This document shows positions 1-12,000 of a stretch of 64,000 bases of DNA, piece by piece. The position numbers and the translations under genes are program-made. The stretch is from contig OZ176054.1 in NCBI GenBank assembly GCA_964247055.1, positions 1,922,001-1,986,000 of the forward strand, in the 5' to 3' direction. The first letter of the stretch is position 1, and every line of letters starts with the position of its first letter. The stretch comes from Paragordius varius. Its lineage: Eukaryota; Nematomorpha. The notes below the pieces were generated by a model. The model was given only the letters and a program-made list of their open reading frames with translations, was not told where the DNA came from and did not search any database.

Positions 1-982
1 AGTAGTAAAAACTATATAAGTTTTTTTAGATCATACAAATTTATAAAAAATATATGTTGGATTTGACCTTACATACTACATAGTTCATATATTTTTTGGG
101 GGTATTTATACTTTTAGAATATGTGCTTTTCTCAAACAAGGCCTTTGAGTCGTCAAAGTAGACACCTCACTCAAAACAAAACCATAATCCAAAAACTCCG
201 TTCAAATCCTAACCTTAAAAACTATACCCAAAATAATTTACAATCTGTGCAAAAGTTGAATGGTAAAAGCTCCAAAAATCAATTATGCATTTACCAAAAC
301 GTTTTTAACGTTTTTATAACGGTTTGGAGTTTTATGCTCCTCAATATACTTGTGTTGCCATCACTTATAATTTATATTAAAACAAATAAATAGATAAAAA
401 TAAATGATTGATTGATATATTAATCTATGTAACTTTAAAGGTAAATTCAATTTCAATCAATACATATTGATACAGCATATATTAAAACTATAAAGCCAAA
501 TTTAATCTAAAAGACCAAACTTTTTTTATAAAACACGGCCATACTTTTTCAAATTCCCACATACATTAAAGTACAACTTTAAATTATAGTATTAACAATT
601 CGCAATTTTATTCATTATTTTGCGACCCAAAACAATGAGTCATATCTAAAAAATGAAGGTTTAATACGCATGATTGTCTTTTTTTAAAAATATTTGTCTT
701 TTAGTTTTCACATAAGTCTGTATAATATTAATTATTTTTAGCTGTATTTTTAATATAATCGACGCGTGTGTAAACGACAGTCGGAACACACATAATTTGT
801 TAACTTCATCCGGCAAGTCCAACAAAATATTATGTAATTTTTAGTGGAATCCGCGCTAAGGTTAAATTGTGGGAACCATTTTGACGCATTGAAATCTAAA
901 ATGTTTTTTATAATTTTTCACACAAAAAACTATTCATATAACACAGCCTCCAAAATTGGGGGTATAAAAATAACCTTATGAT
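1..982. other. No firm gene; AT-rich flank
   Basis: I see no supported gene here. A 90-codon open frame lies at 121-393 on the plus strand, but it shows no motif I recognise and no splice or homology support. About 770-900 is locally richer in G+C than its surroundings, and its minus strand gives no long frame. It may be the edge of a repeat that continues into the palindrome to the right. Confidence 0.4.
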
Positions 983-2085
983 GCATCAGGCTTATTATGG
1001 TGCTTTTGGTTTTGGCCCTTATGAGTGATTTAATAAAGTTATTACAGCTCCATATCAGAAAATGGCGAAATTGGTGCACATTTTTTTAAAAAATTTTCTG
1101 GTGAAAGCTAAAGGCTTCATTCCAAAAAATATCAATCAAATATATCATAATACATATAAAATGCAAAACAATATTTCCTAAAAATTTTAATTTTTAGAGT
1201 TAGGCTACTAACCCAAATTATTTTATTCTTCTAAAATGAGCTAGTCCTCTTAAAAAAACGCAAAAATGCGGGGATTGCGCGATTAAAATTTTGAATATAT
1301 GCTAAATTTTGGCATCAACCAAAAAGTATTTTTAAAAAGGATTATTTTTTTCCAAAATTTAATTTTTAGCCAAATTCTGTTGAAACGTACTTTATACTTT
1401 TTGAGTCATGATGGAAAAAACATATAAAATAAAAACTCTTGACTATATAACTCAGTGATGCTAAACATTTCTATCAAATCAAAATTTTGTGATTAAAACA
1501 TTAGTTTGCCTTCAAATTTATTTGTGTTTTCTAACAAAAAATCACCAAAATATTTAGGCACACGAATGTTTAATTTAAAATTCTGAAGCGGTAGAAATGT
1601 TCAGGATCATCAAATTATATGGAAAAAGTGTTTTTATAATCTAAAAGCGTTTTTATACCGCTTCCATTAAAAGTAGTTTGAAGTACGGTTTAACAAAATT
1701 TTGCTAATTAATTTTTTGAATAAAGTATGCATTTTAAAAAAAAATATTTTTAGTTGATTATAAATTTAGCATATATTTAGTTCTTGCAATCCCGGCAGTT
1801 TTGCGTTATTTAAAAAGAACTAGCTCATTGTAGAAGAGTAAAAATTTGGGCACTCGGAGCCCAACTCTAAAAATTAATTTTTTTGAAATATTTTGCTTTT
1901 TATATGCAGTTTATGATATATTTTAGTGGTGTTTTTTGGAATTAAGCCTCTAGCCTTCCCCTGAAAATTTTTTTAATGCGCAAATTTTGCCATTTTTTGA
2001 TATGGCGCACTTACCAAAAAAGTATAAAAAACTTTCTAAATCACTTGTAAGGGCCAAAACAAAAGCATTATGATAACCCTGATAC
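983..2085. repeat. 1.1-kb imperfect palindrome (fold-back element)
   Basis: Two arms of about 550 bp run in opposite directions and meet near position 1534. The left end CATCAGGCTTATTATGGTGC (983-1002) pairs with the right end, whose reverse complement is TATCAGGGTTATCATAATGC (about 2066-2085). Similarity then continues inward through the block TTTTGGCCCTTA, an ATGAGCTAGT block (near 1235 and 1815), and a block near the centre reading GATG..CTGAACATTTCTA. The arms differ by many substitutions and small indels, so the structure is old. Related stretches seem to occur near 21.24-21.35 kb and 56.4-57.2 kb, which suggests a dispersed family. I see no coding frame inside. It is most likely a non-autonomous fold-back DNA transposon. 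Confidence 0.75.
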
Positions 2086-2977
2086 ATTTTTCTATCAGAA
2101 TATATATTTTATCAGATTTTTTTGTGGACACTGTGAAATTATCAAATAAAGAATTACTATAAAGCACTTGCTCATGATAAAATTCAAAAGTATAAAGTTA
2201 AAAGAATAAAAACTGAAAACACCGTTTAATTTTACTTTTTATATGGCCCATGTAGAAATTTAGGGAATGCCTCATCATCTTAATGTGACCGAGTCTTGGT
2301 ATTATCTGAACTTGTAACAATCGATTTACATATGAGATATCCAGCTTTGAATTAGGCTAAAATTATTTTTTTAAAATAGTTAAATTGTTTCCTTACCTAA
2401 TGGGTTTTTGCATTCAAAAATGCTAAATTAGAAAAACTACATTTTTTTGACCCTTAATTTGGAACACTATGTCAATATGATATTAAAAATAAATATTTTT
2501 GTTAATCTCGGTATTCAAATATAAAATAACTCGTGTTATAAAGCTTAGATGTATTTTAAAAATGTTTCCCTATAAAATTAAATTATATAACTTTTGTGTA
2601 AAGCATATATGAAATATATTAAAAATTTGTAGCCTAAAACCACATCATTAATACTGATTTATCTTAAAAAGTTCGAGATACAAATTTGTTTATCATTATA
2701 ATCCAATGGAACAATATACCCCTACCAATAAGCTGCGCATAAAATACAGTTAAATATTAGAAATAATGCTATGTATGCATGCAGTTAAGAGTATTAATCG
2801 AGCAATCGCGAATTTTAAAAAAATTAAAACTTTAAGTCATATTTTATAGAAATTTTGTTATAATTTTTGCACACCTGTTACATTAGTATAGGTAGGATTC
2901 ATATATTTATGTATATAATATAAGAATTTTAATTTCCATCAAACAAGTATTATATTATATATAAAACCAACAATATT

Positions 2978-4995
2978 TTATACCATCGATCCCTCACTAA
3001 CGTTAATAAGTTGATTAAACAATCCAGAAATTTTATAATCAAACAAATAATTCACTCCTCCCACGCTTAATGGATCAATTTTGTTGGAAAAATTGAGATG
3101 GATCGTTTCATCATAAGTCGTATAGGTAAAGGATATATTTGGATAAATTATTTCATCTATTATATATATTTCATACGCATATATACATACCTAGGGTTGT
3201 GCTGACCAAGTAATGACCGGTCAATTGACCGGGTCATGATTGGTCAGTGACTATTTATTTTCCGACCATGGTCATTTAAAAAAGCAGCTGTTTTTTAAAA
3301 ATTGCTAGTAAATTTTTTTGGAAGAATGGTAAGATGTTATTGTTCTTATATTTTAAAAAATATAAATTAAATATTTAAATATGTTTAACAATATATTAAA
3401 AATGTTAAAAATGCATCCTTGTAACATTAGCATTTAAGCTCGAAAAACAAAAGGATCAAACACTGTGCAAAATATCCAATTATTCCATATATGTGAACAA
3501 TAATTTTTTCAATGATGAACGAAAGTGTAAAACAAACTAGGTTTTTATTTGAAATATCCAGTATTAAAAGCAATGTTGATGATTGAAAATGCCACAAATA
3601 TGTGGCAAATATCATTTGAAAACAAAAATCTTGATTGAATTTGATTAAAAATATTTGTAAATAAAAAATATCAAAAAAATGTATAATACAAACTTTTAAG
3701 AAAAAACATGACATTATTAGTGAAACGCAAGTGTCGTTTGAACATTATATTATCATACTCCAATATCACATGATGTTTACTACTTAAGTAGAAAGGGGTC
3801 ATACCGTGATCATGACCATGGTCTGACTGGGTCTGACCGGACTTTTTTGAAAAAGCAGTCAAATGCACAACCCTACATACCATTTACACCTCTTTACCCT
3901 AACATTAAAATTACCCTTGAATATTACAAATTCACCCCCTAAAAATATTAAATTCACCCTTTTTTTACCCTAAAAATAAATCATGAATGAGTTTAAATAT
4001 TTATTTTGTCACATAGTTCAACATTTTTTCTGTTTAATTACTTTATTTCCTTTTTAAAAGCATTTTTTAATTGCGAAAATTAAGGCAATATATATTAGAT
4101 GCCTTGTCTTGATATTAAAATGTTTTTAGGTAAAATTTGATTCCCTATAAAAATATGGTATAAAACAGAAAAAAGGGTAAACTATGCCAAAAACTAAAAA
4201 TTAATAACAATCATTAGATTCCAGGAAATACAAAATTATTTACAGGAATTTGAAATGGTCAAGAGTGAATAAATGTTTAGGTTTAAATTAATGATAAATT
4301 TGAAGTGTTTAAGGAATTAAGTGGAGTATATAAAAAAAATGAGACACCACTGCCAAAAAATTGAAATTTATGAATGATATAAAAAAGTATTTTTATGACT
4401 CTTTGTGTTTATTAATGTATATACAATTATATGTTAAAGCGAATTAATCTATGCATTATTTTATTACAAAATTACGAAATATGGCGTTTGGAAGCGCAAT
4501 GTTATTCATATTACAGTGTCCCGGATCCTTACATGTGAACGTATCATTTTTGCTTTCCGTTAAATTATAATCTTGGTGCAAGTGTGCACAATCGGATAAA
4601 CACCTATAAATGATTTCAGAAATAAATAATATATACATTTACAGTTCATATTCACCCTTAAACAATTCACATTCACCCTTAAACAATTCATATTCACCCT
4701 AATAAATTATGTATTTTTAAAGAATTAAAATTACCTATTTTTTTATATTTTTAAAAAATGAAATTTTGTTTAAAATTAATATAATACTTAAAAACTAAAA
4801 AACTATATGTCATAAAGAAATATTTCATATTAATGATGAGAGCCCGAAAACACATAAATTATTTTGAGGGTGAATTTGAATTGTTTAAGGGTAAATATGA
4901 ATTTTAAATGGTATATTTAACGATTGGTATTTACAAGGTCTTGAGACCGTACAAGTACAGGAACCAGCTCAAGTTCAAGCTTGCGGGTGCCGGTT
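2978..4995 (-). CDS. Unrecognised sequon-rich extracellular protein (3' exons)
   Basis: Two exons are well supported. Exon 4603-4476 follows a TTTATAG acceptor and ends before GTAATT. Exon 3156-2984 follows AATAG and ends before GTATAA. Their phases fit: one trailing base plus two leading bases give a His codon. Together they encode about 100 residues with four cysteines (CLSDC, and TCKDPGHC) and five N-glycosylation sequons (NLT, NDT, NIS, NFS, NVS), which points to a secreted or cell-surface protein. If the last GT is not spliced, the frame stops two codons later at 2978-2980 (ending EGSMV). If it is spliced, a phase-compatible end exon lies at 2732-2664. A possible upstream exon is 4995-4935 (phase 1 in, phase 2 out; contains NLSWFLYLYG), but it could instead be repeat sequence. 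I found no start codon exon and recognise no family. A hAT element sits in the intron between the two sure exons. Confidence 0.5.
3193..3874. mobile_element. Non-autonomous hAT-type DNA transposon, 682 bp
   Basis: The ends are inverted: AGGGTTGTGC at 3193-3202 and GCACAACCCT at 3865-3874. They are flanked by 8-bp target duplications ACATACCT (3185-3192) and ACATACCA (3875-3882), which differ at one base. An 8-bp duplication with an AGGGTTG-type terminus is the hAT signature. Several copies of TGACC/GGTCA lie just inside both ends (about 3203-3275 and 3800-3840), as is usual for hAT subterminal transposase sites. The AT-rich core has no transposase frame. It lies in an intron of the minus-strand extracellular-protein gene. 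Confidence 0.8.
3878..4020. repeat. Fragment of the CACCCTT-repeat MITE family
   Basis: Directly beside the hAT element is ACCATTTACACCTC followed by repeated CCCTTGAATATTACAAATTCACCC-like motifs, matching the left end of the complete copy at 4635-4914. A matching right end is unclear; a degraded candidate is near 4298. This is probably a decayed or truncated copy. Confidence 0.45.
4635..4914. mobile_element. MITE, CACCCTT-repeat family, copy A
   Basis: The left end CATTTACAGTTCATATTCAC (4636-4655) is followed by three head-to-tail copies of a ~22-bp motif reading roughly TTCACCCTTAAACAATTCATA. The right end carries the same motif inverted (GGTGAATTTGAATTGTTTAA) and closes with TAAATGGTATA. 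The ends are flanked by TA-rich sequence, as in Tc1/mariner-derived MITEs. There is no coding capacity. Sister copies lie near 30.7 kb and 59.2 kb. Confidence 0.7.
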
Positions 4996-5700
4996 CTGTA
5001 TTTTTAAAATATGAAGTTATCGGTTTTAAAACTTTTACTGTTTTGTTTTTGATGTGATAGCTACTGTAAATATAATATGGTGTCTAATTTTTTTCTATAT
5101 AGTACGACTATAAAAATATAAAATAAAATAAATGTTGATACTTGTGTGCCTTAGAAATCAATACTGTTTAAAGCTAAATATAGTATTTAATAAATTTAAA
5201 AGCCATTTAAAATTTTGCTAAAAGAGAATTACAGATGTGGAATCGAACAAAAACTATAATAATGTGTGATATTAATGGATTTTATTTAATGCCTTTATAT
5301 AAATAAATTTTATTGGCAAAATTATTTTATTAATTGGTAATATTATAATCGCAGTGTGAATAAAATCTGTTTTTTGATTTAGAAATTGATGAAAATGGTT
5401 AATTCTCTCTATTTTATGTATTTAAACTGCCTTCACATCTATCAAAAATTTTCAGACGTAATCTAACTTGGAATTATAAATAGGGAATGGATTACGATAT
5501 GTAGTGAATTAGCCCAATTATCACTTGGAGCTAATTTTATAAAACCCAGTTTAGTGAAACCGTTTAAAATATGAATCTAATTATCTGTCATTTTGGAATC
5601 AATAATATATGGTTTTAGCTCCAACATATCGTGCGATATTCAATTTAAATTGATGAAGAATATGCTAAATAATAATACCCGTAAAAAGTTTGAAAATTAT

Positions 5701-8700
5701 TTAAGTCCTTCGTTTCACTGTATCTGTAACAACAACCATTATTTTGAAGTTTGCACATTGCGGTTTCTTCTGTTTGGTTGGCATTCCAATCACAATAATT
5801 GCAATAACAAAATTTATCTGTCAAAAATAATGAAAATGATAAATAATTTTTGGCTAGGTCAAAAATTTAGTTAACTTTGCTGCTATTGTAATCATTTTAT
5901 CTTGTACAAAGTTAAAAGTTCTCCAAATACGTTTTTAAGTTACATTACAAGAAAAGGTATATCAATGTTTATACTAAACCGATTTCATATTCAAATTTTG
6001 GTTGTATATAAAATGTATAGGAATTAATTGCATTGGCATTCACCCTTAAACACTTATTTCAAATTACCCATTATATAATTTCAACTTTTTCATATTTTTA
6101 ATTCCTAAATTTATGTATCTTAGAGAACGAACCCACAGTTCAGGTCAAATATTTGTTTTTAGTTTACATTTTTTTGATAAAATATGTTAGCTTTTCATTT
6201 TCAAATAGGCAATACATAATTTTTTGTTTATGTGTTTAGTTAACATTTCGATTCAAATTGGGGTATCAAAATACTCCAGACTATATTTAAGTTGATATTT
6301 TAAAAAAAACTACTGGAAAAAAGCAATTTGATTTTATGCTTTCATCCCAGTAAAAATTATATAAATAAGCCGAAATATCCAAATAAAATATAAAAATTTC
6401 CATATCAAACTACTTCGACGCCATTCTTACTTCAAAACATTTTTGCAAAATATCGTGTTAATTTAATTTTAAATCTATAGAATTAAAGCTAATTTTTAAT
6501 GTAAATCACATATATCATTGATAGAAACAGAATTGGTATTTTGTATTATTTAAAAATTTAGCTAATGCACACATGTCATGTTGAATAAATTTTTACCTTA
6601 AAATAAATAATAACAAGTATTTTTGAATGAATTCATGAATATAAGTGCAAACTTTTGCCATAGTTTTAATTCCTCTCATATTTTTTGAATTAATTAGTTT
6701 TAAACAGGTCTGGGCTATCCAACTACCCCAATTCGAATCGAAAGACTGAAATGAATGTGTTGCATTCATGTGTTAGATACATATCAATTCAAAAACGTAT
6801 TACTCTAAACAAAAATATTATTATCATTTAATATTATTCAAATTTTTTTATAATGAATCTTATTGGAGGATACGGAAGGTATAACTTGATGTCAAACTTT
6901 AGTTATGTACAAATTATCGCCACCAAAACTCTATTTTAAAAAATCTATTTTAATATGAAAATGGGTTATTAGATATATAATAACCGAATTAATACTCTTT
7001 TATACATAACCTGATTGTTCTAACAAAGAATAATAATAACTTGATATAAAAAACCATAATAAAATTAAATTTAGATACATAATATTTTTATATATATGGT
7101 TATAAAAAACTATAATTGCATAATGCTGATTTCGCACCATTGTGTTACCTTGAAATTGAAATTATTTTAATATTTAGCATGCTATTACATAATTTTGAAC
7201 TCCATAAAATTTTGTAGTTGAAAAACTATATTATAGTTAGCTATAATTTAATGTACAGGTAACATTAAAATTTTAACGTATTTATTAGCGAGTTAAAATC
7301 TATTTTAAAGCTGTCTATTTATATTTGTTTGAATAACGATTTTGGAAAGATAAGTAAGCCACATTGATTCACGCAATGCATTTTGAATGGAATAAAGCAT
7401 TAGATAATCAATTTTTTTCAACAATTTGTGCAGTTTAAATTCGTGGTTTGGCAAAAAAATATAATATGCTTTCTATAATTGATATTATTAATGCTTGTCT
7501 AGCGATTAATGACACGTTTAGATATAGGATTTTTTATGCAGAAGCCTGATTCCTGATTTGTCCCCTAATGGCATAAACAATTTTGGGAATAAAAAAAACA
7601 AATTAAATTTGCATAGATTTGGTTTCACACTCTGAAATAAATTGGCAAACGTCATATAAAAAAAATAATTGCAATAACCCAAAATATTTAAAACAGCTAG
7701 TTGATATTCTAGACTTTTACCATACATTTTTTGTATTATTAAATACATTAAATTACCAAAAAAACTGAAATAGTTCCAAAAAACTAAACATTTTTGAATA
7801 AAGGGGTTGTGATTAAACAATTAACATGTTGGGTCATATATATTGATTATTTTTTTAGTTTCTATTTAAGATCACTTTAATCACAATTCTACTTTATAGC
7901 CATTTTTAAACTTTGAATATTTTTGAGTTGCATAAACCATCACGAGTATATACACATTTTGAATAGCCTTTCAATAACTAACAATCAAAATATTGCAAAT
8001 TAGATAAAAGTTTGCATCGAATTTTTTTTCATTAATTTTATTAAAATTTAAAACACTTTTATTGTAATAAATACTGGAGATTTTCGAATATGGGTTTTTA
8101 TGTCTTCTATTATTATCAAAAACACATCAAAATATTAGCCGTTTTATGGGTTTTAAAAAAATATTATAGTCAACAGTTTTTTTTATTTAAATAGCATATC
8201 GAAATTCGTTATCGAGTTCTGTAAGCTCACCATCGGTTAAAAAATGTAGTCACACAAAAATCATAAGCCCTATATTCGACACATTATGTATATTTTATAC
8301 ATGGAATTGCATTTTTTGATATTTTTTTATTATAATACAATTTTTATTCCCAATTTTTGGGGGAAATTTTACGTATTTAGATAATGCGAAAAACTGGAAT
8401 GGTAAAGAATTCGTTGTCTAATGCGGTTTCATCAAACATTAACTCTTATAATTATTGCTAAAACTTAATTATTTTTCATTACTTATGAATTTTTATAATA
8501 TTTCTTGATTTCATACCAATTTTCTAAATATTTCAAAAAAAGTAAAATCTACATTACTAAAAAACTGCAAAGTATATAAAAATAATTCAAGAAAAATCAT
8601 TTTTATTTCTATAATTAAGAGTTGGTACAGTGCGCGAATACATATTTTTGCTTTTCGCCTTTATAAAAAAATTATAGTAAATTATTTAAATTATTATTAT

Positions 8701-9024
8701 AATATATTTGTCATAATTTCCACTACTTTGGTAAATTTATTAATGATTTCCATAAAAAGCTGAGTATATAGTAATTAAGGCTGCTAACCAGATCATATCA
8801 CAAGCAAATACTTTTGAAATATATACTAACCATTTATTTATTTGTAAATTTAGTTTTATGCGCTATATATATTTAATGTGATAGATGAAGTAGATAAATT
8901 TTATACTATAAATATATTAAATGTATCCTTTCATAAAACACTTAGGAGAAATAAAAAAAGGCATTTCTAATCCAAAATATATAAATATAGGATTTATCCA
9001 AAAAACAGGTAAATGAAGCAAATA

Positions 9025-9061
<37 letters not shown>

Positions 9062-12000
9062 TTTCTAACAAATGTTACCTATAAAATATATAATGTGAGA
9101 TTTGATTTGACATAATAAAGTATGTATGTTCATATACCTATTTCAAATGCATTATTAGTGTTAATTTAGTGATAGGATGGAAATTTGTAAATACAAGCTT
9201 ATAGTTTTTGTGATAACATATGAAAAATTGTAAATTTTAAACATAATACCATATTAAGAAATAAAAAAATGTTTGTTATTATATCAATCAATATATATAA
9301 CATATCCATTTTGATTTTTTTATCCGTATTTTTGGGGCCATGCGCTTTATATCGTGTAATCCATATCGTGATTTAAAACGCGATAAGAGTGGTTAACCTC
9401 CTTTTTTTGACACAGTAGAATGATGGAAAATATAACACCCAGAATCTAATAAAAATAAAATTATATATAGACAAAAAGTAAAAATATAATCATTTTTTTA
9501 AAAATATGAGCCATATTTTTTAAAAGTTTTGTGTTTTTGAGTATGATGGTACCAGAGTTTCAATAATTTCACAATCTTAATCATAAAGAGTATGTAGAAA
9601 AAAAGACGATTTAAAAAAGTATGGCTGTGTTTATATTTTCCTTTTTAGGTTTTTTATAGAATCTTTACACGAAAATACAATATTTATTTGAATACAAAAC
9701 CATATGATATGATTGGTCAAAATAAAAATAAAATTAAAAAAACAGATTATCGTTATAAAATTTCACATATATATACTAACCTGAATGACGAAAAAACCAA
9801 CGGCCACTTCGATAATGTAAACTACGTTGTTTGAAAAAATGCGTCGAAACCGTGTATAACATCCCTATTTATTAGAAAATAAAATGAAACAACATTTTAT
9901 AATAATTAAATTTCATGAATTATTAATAGATGAGCACTAAGTAAACGGAAAGGTATTATAAAAATCTATTTGAAATTTTTGTTAAAATGAACATTTAGCT
10001 TAAACCATGGTAGAAAATTTACATATAACTAACTAAACAATTTTATCAAAAAAAACCTTAACAAAAATTGTTCATATTAGGGGAATTTAAAAAATAGTTT
10101 GGTCATTGTTAAAATAGGCAAAAACCCATTTATAAAAAAGATAATAACTAAAAATAGGTAAAAAATACTCAAAAAAACATATATGTCCAAAGATTCATTA
10201 AAAACCATATTATTGGCTATTTAAGCAAAAAACATTACAAAAAACCATACTTACTTACAGTAAAAATTAAAAATTATATAAATGAAACGTAAAAATATAA
10301 GGACAAATATTTTTTTTTAAAAAAAACCATAATTAAACCATTATTTTTTTATATATAAATTATTTTATTAAAATCATAAAATACATAATTGAGTTTGTTA
10401 CCAAGGCATCTCTTAATCATACATTTCATATTAAACAATGAGTTATATTCTAAAATAAATTGAGTTTAAAACAACAAAAGTAATACTTGGAGAAAAATAT
10501 TTGTCCTTTTATACTTACGTTTTGTCCCTATAATTTCAATTACTGTGAATTTAATTTTTTTCTCTATTAACCAAAAAAGCCCCTTTATATTCATTGCCCA
10601 ATAAAATTAAAATACTCCCTCCCAGTAAAAACCGTCCTAAAACACTTGTTCCTTTTTTCAAACCTTAATTATCCGTTAAAAATTACTTCATGATAAAATT
10701 CATCAAGGTTATCCTGGCTACCGGCACATTCGTAAGTTTTTATACAACAACTACTGGGTACTATCCGACGAGTATTAGGGTCCTTTTGTCTCATAGTCGA
10801 ATACCAGGGTAGCGCTTGCCAATCTGTGTAATTATAAATGCCACAACACTTCCCCTTAGATTGGACAAAATTTATTTCATCAAAGTGTTCCGAGGTTGGG
10901 GAATAACCCTGAAAGGCAGAATCGAGTTCAGTTTTAACGCCTGATTCAAGCTAAAAAGATAAATATAAAATGTTAGACATGTTAGCTAGTTAATTCGTTA
11001 ATTGGTTAAGTAGATTTGGTGACACATATTTTAATAAATGTAAAAGTGTTATAATAAGGAATCTCAGTAAAAAGTTCCACAATCTTAGATTTTATAAACT
11101 ATATATATATATATAAAGCTTCAAAAATTTTCAGCGAATGGCTTATACACCATATATCTTACAAATTAAAAATTTTGGTTCAAGTGTCTAATAAAAATTT
11201 TCTTTTATATATCAGACTAGTGAGTTTGACTGGTTTAATATTTCTAAAATTTAGATTAATTACAATTTAGATGTGGTATTATAAAATCAATTTAAAATAA
11301 GAAAATATAATTTTTAAGGCTAACCTTCCTTATTAAAAGCAATTTGTTAATTCTATTTTTGTTAAGTTAGTAATATATATAGTTTAAAATGTTTTAATTA
11401 ACTGATGTCCACGAGATTAAAGTCCTTAGCAGTTCAGACCGATTGACCGGTTAAAAACTTTAGTATAAACCTGGACACTTTCAAACAATTCAGATGGAGC
11501 GTTATTTAAAAATTAATAAATTAGTGTAAAACAAAGTAATGTAAATAAATCAAGGTTGTCTGTCCAATATCTTGCAAATAATAATGGAGTATATATTAAA
11601 TAATGCCTGGAGCATACAAAAAAATCTAGAAACTGCCAAATTTAATCCAATAAATGATGATTAAAGTTCAGTTCAAATGCACATATATTAATATATGTAA
11701 AATTGGTTTATATAAATTTATAGCTTTTTTTTATTTATGATCATTTTTTTTATCTTAAATTGCAATTCCGAAAGGCCCTAGGAACGATCTGACCCAAAAA
11801 TCTTAAAGTTATACATTAATTTTTGCGTTGTCAAAATATTTGTTGGTTGAGGTACACACCTTGAATTCACAAAATTATTCCAATATAATATTAATATATC
11901 GATATCACTTTAATACTTACAAGACTGTATAACAAAGAAACTTTTAGATTAGTACAACAACTCTTTTGTTTTTTGTTTTCGATACAATTATTCAACAAAA

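Noticed and set aside
121-393. 90-codon plus-strand frame MCFSQTRPLSRQ...
   Set aside because: No motif, splice context or neighbour supports it. It is the best unassigned frame of the first kilobase but remains a guess.
4476-4603. Reading this exon as the tetraspanin C-terminus (VFIRLCTLAPRL)
   Set aside because: A better phase-0 exon at 5817-5701 completes TM4 with INFVIAIIVIGM and a basic tail. The other frame at 4476-4603 is longer and splices to 3156-2984.
5593-5874. 93-codon plus-strand frame
   Set aside because: It is antisense to the last tetraspanin exon (5817-5701), which is supported by phase, acceptor and TM4 continuity.
7518-7820. 100-codon minus-strand frame in tetraspanin intron 4
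   Set aside because: It is Phe/Leu/Asn-rich with no family resemblance and no splice compatibility with neighbouring exons; consistent with chance in A+T-rich DNA.
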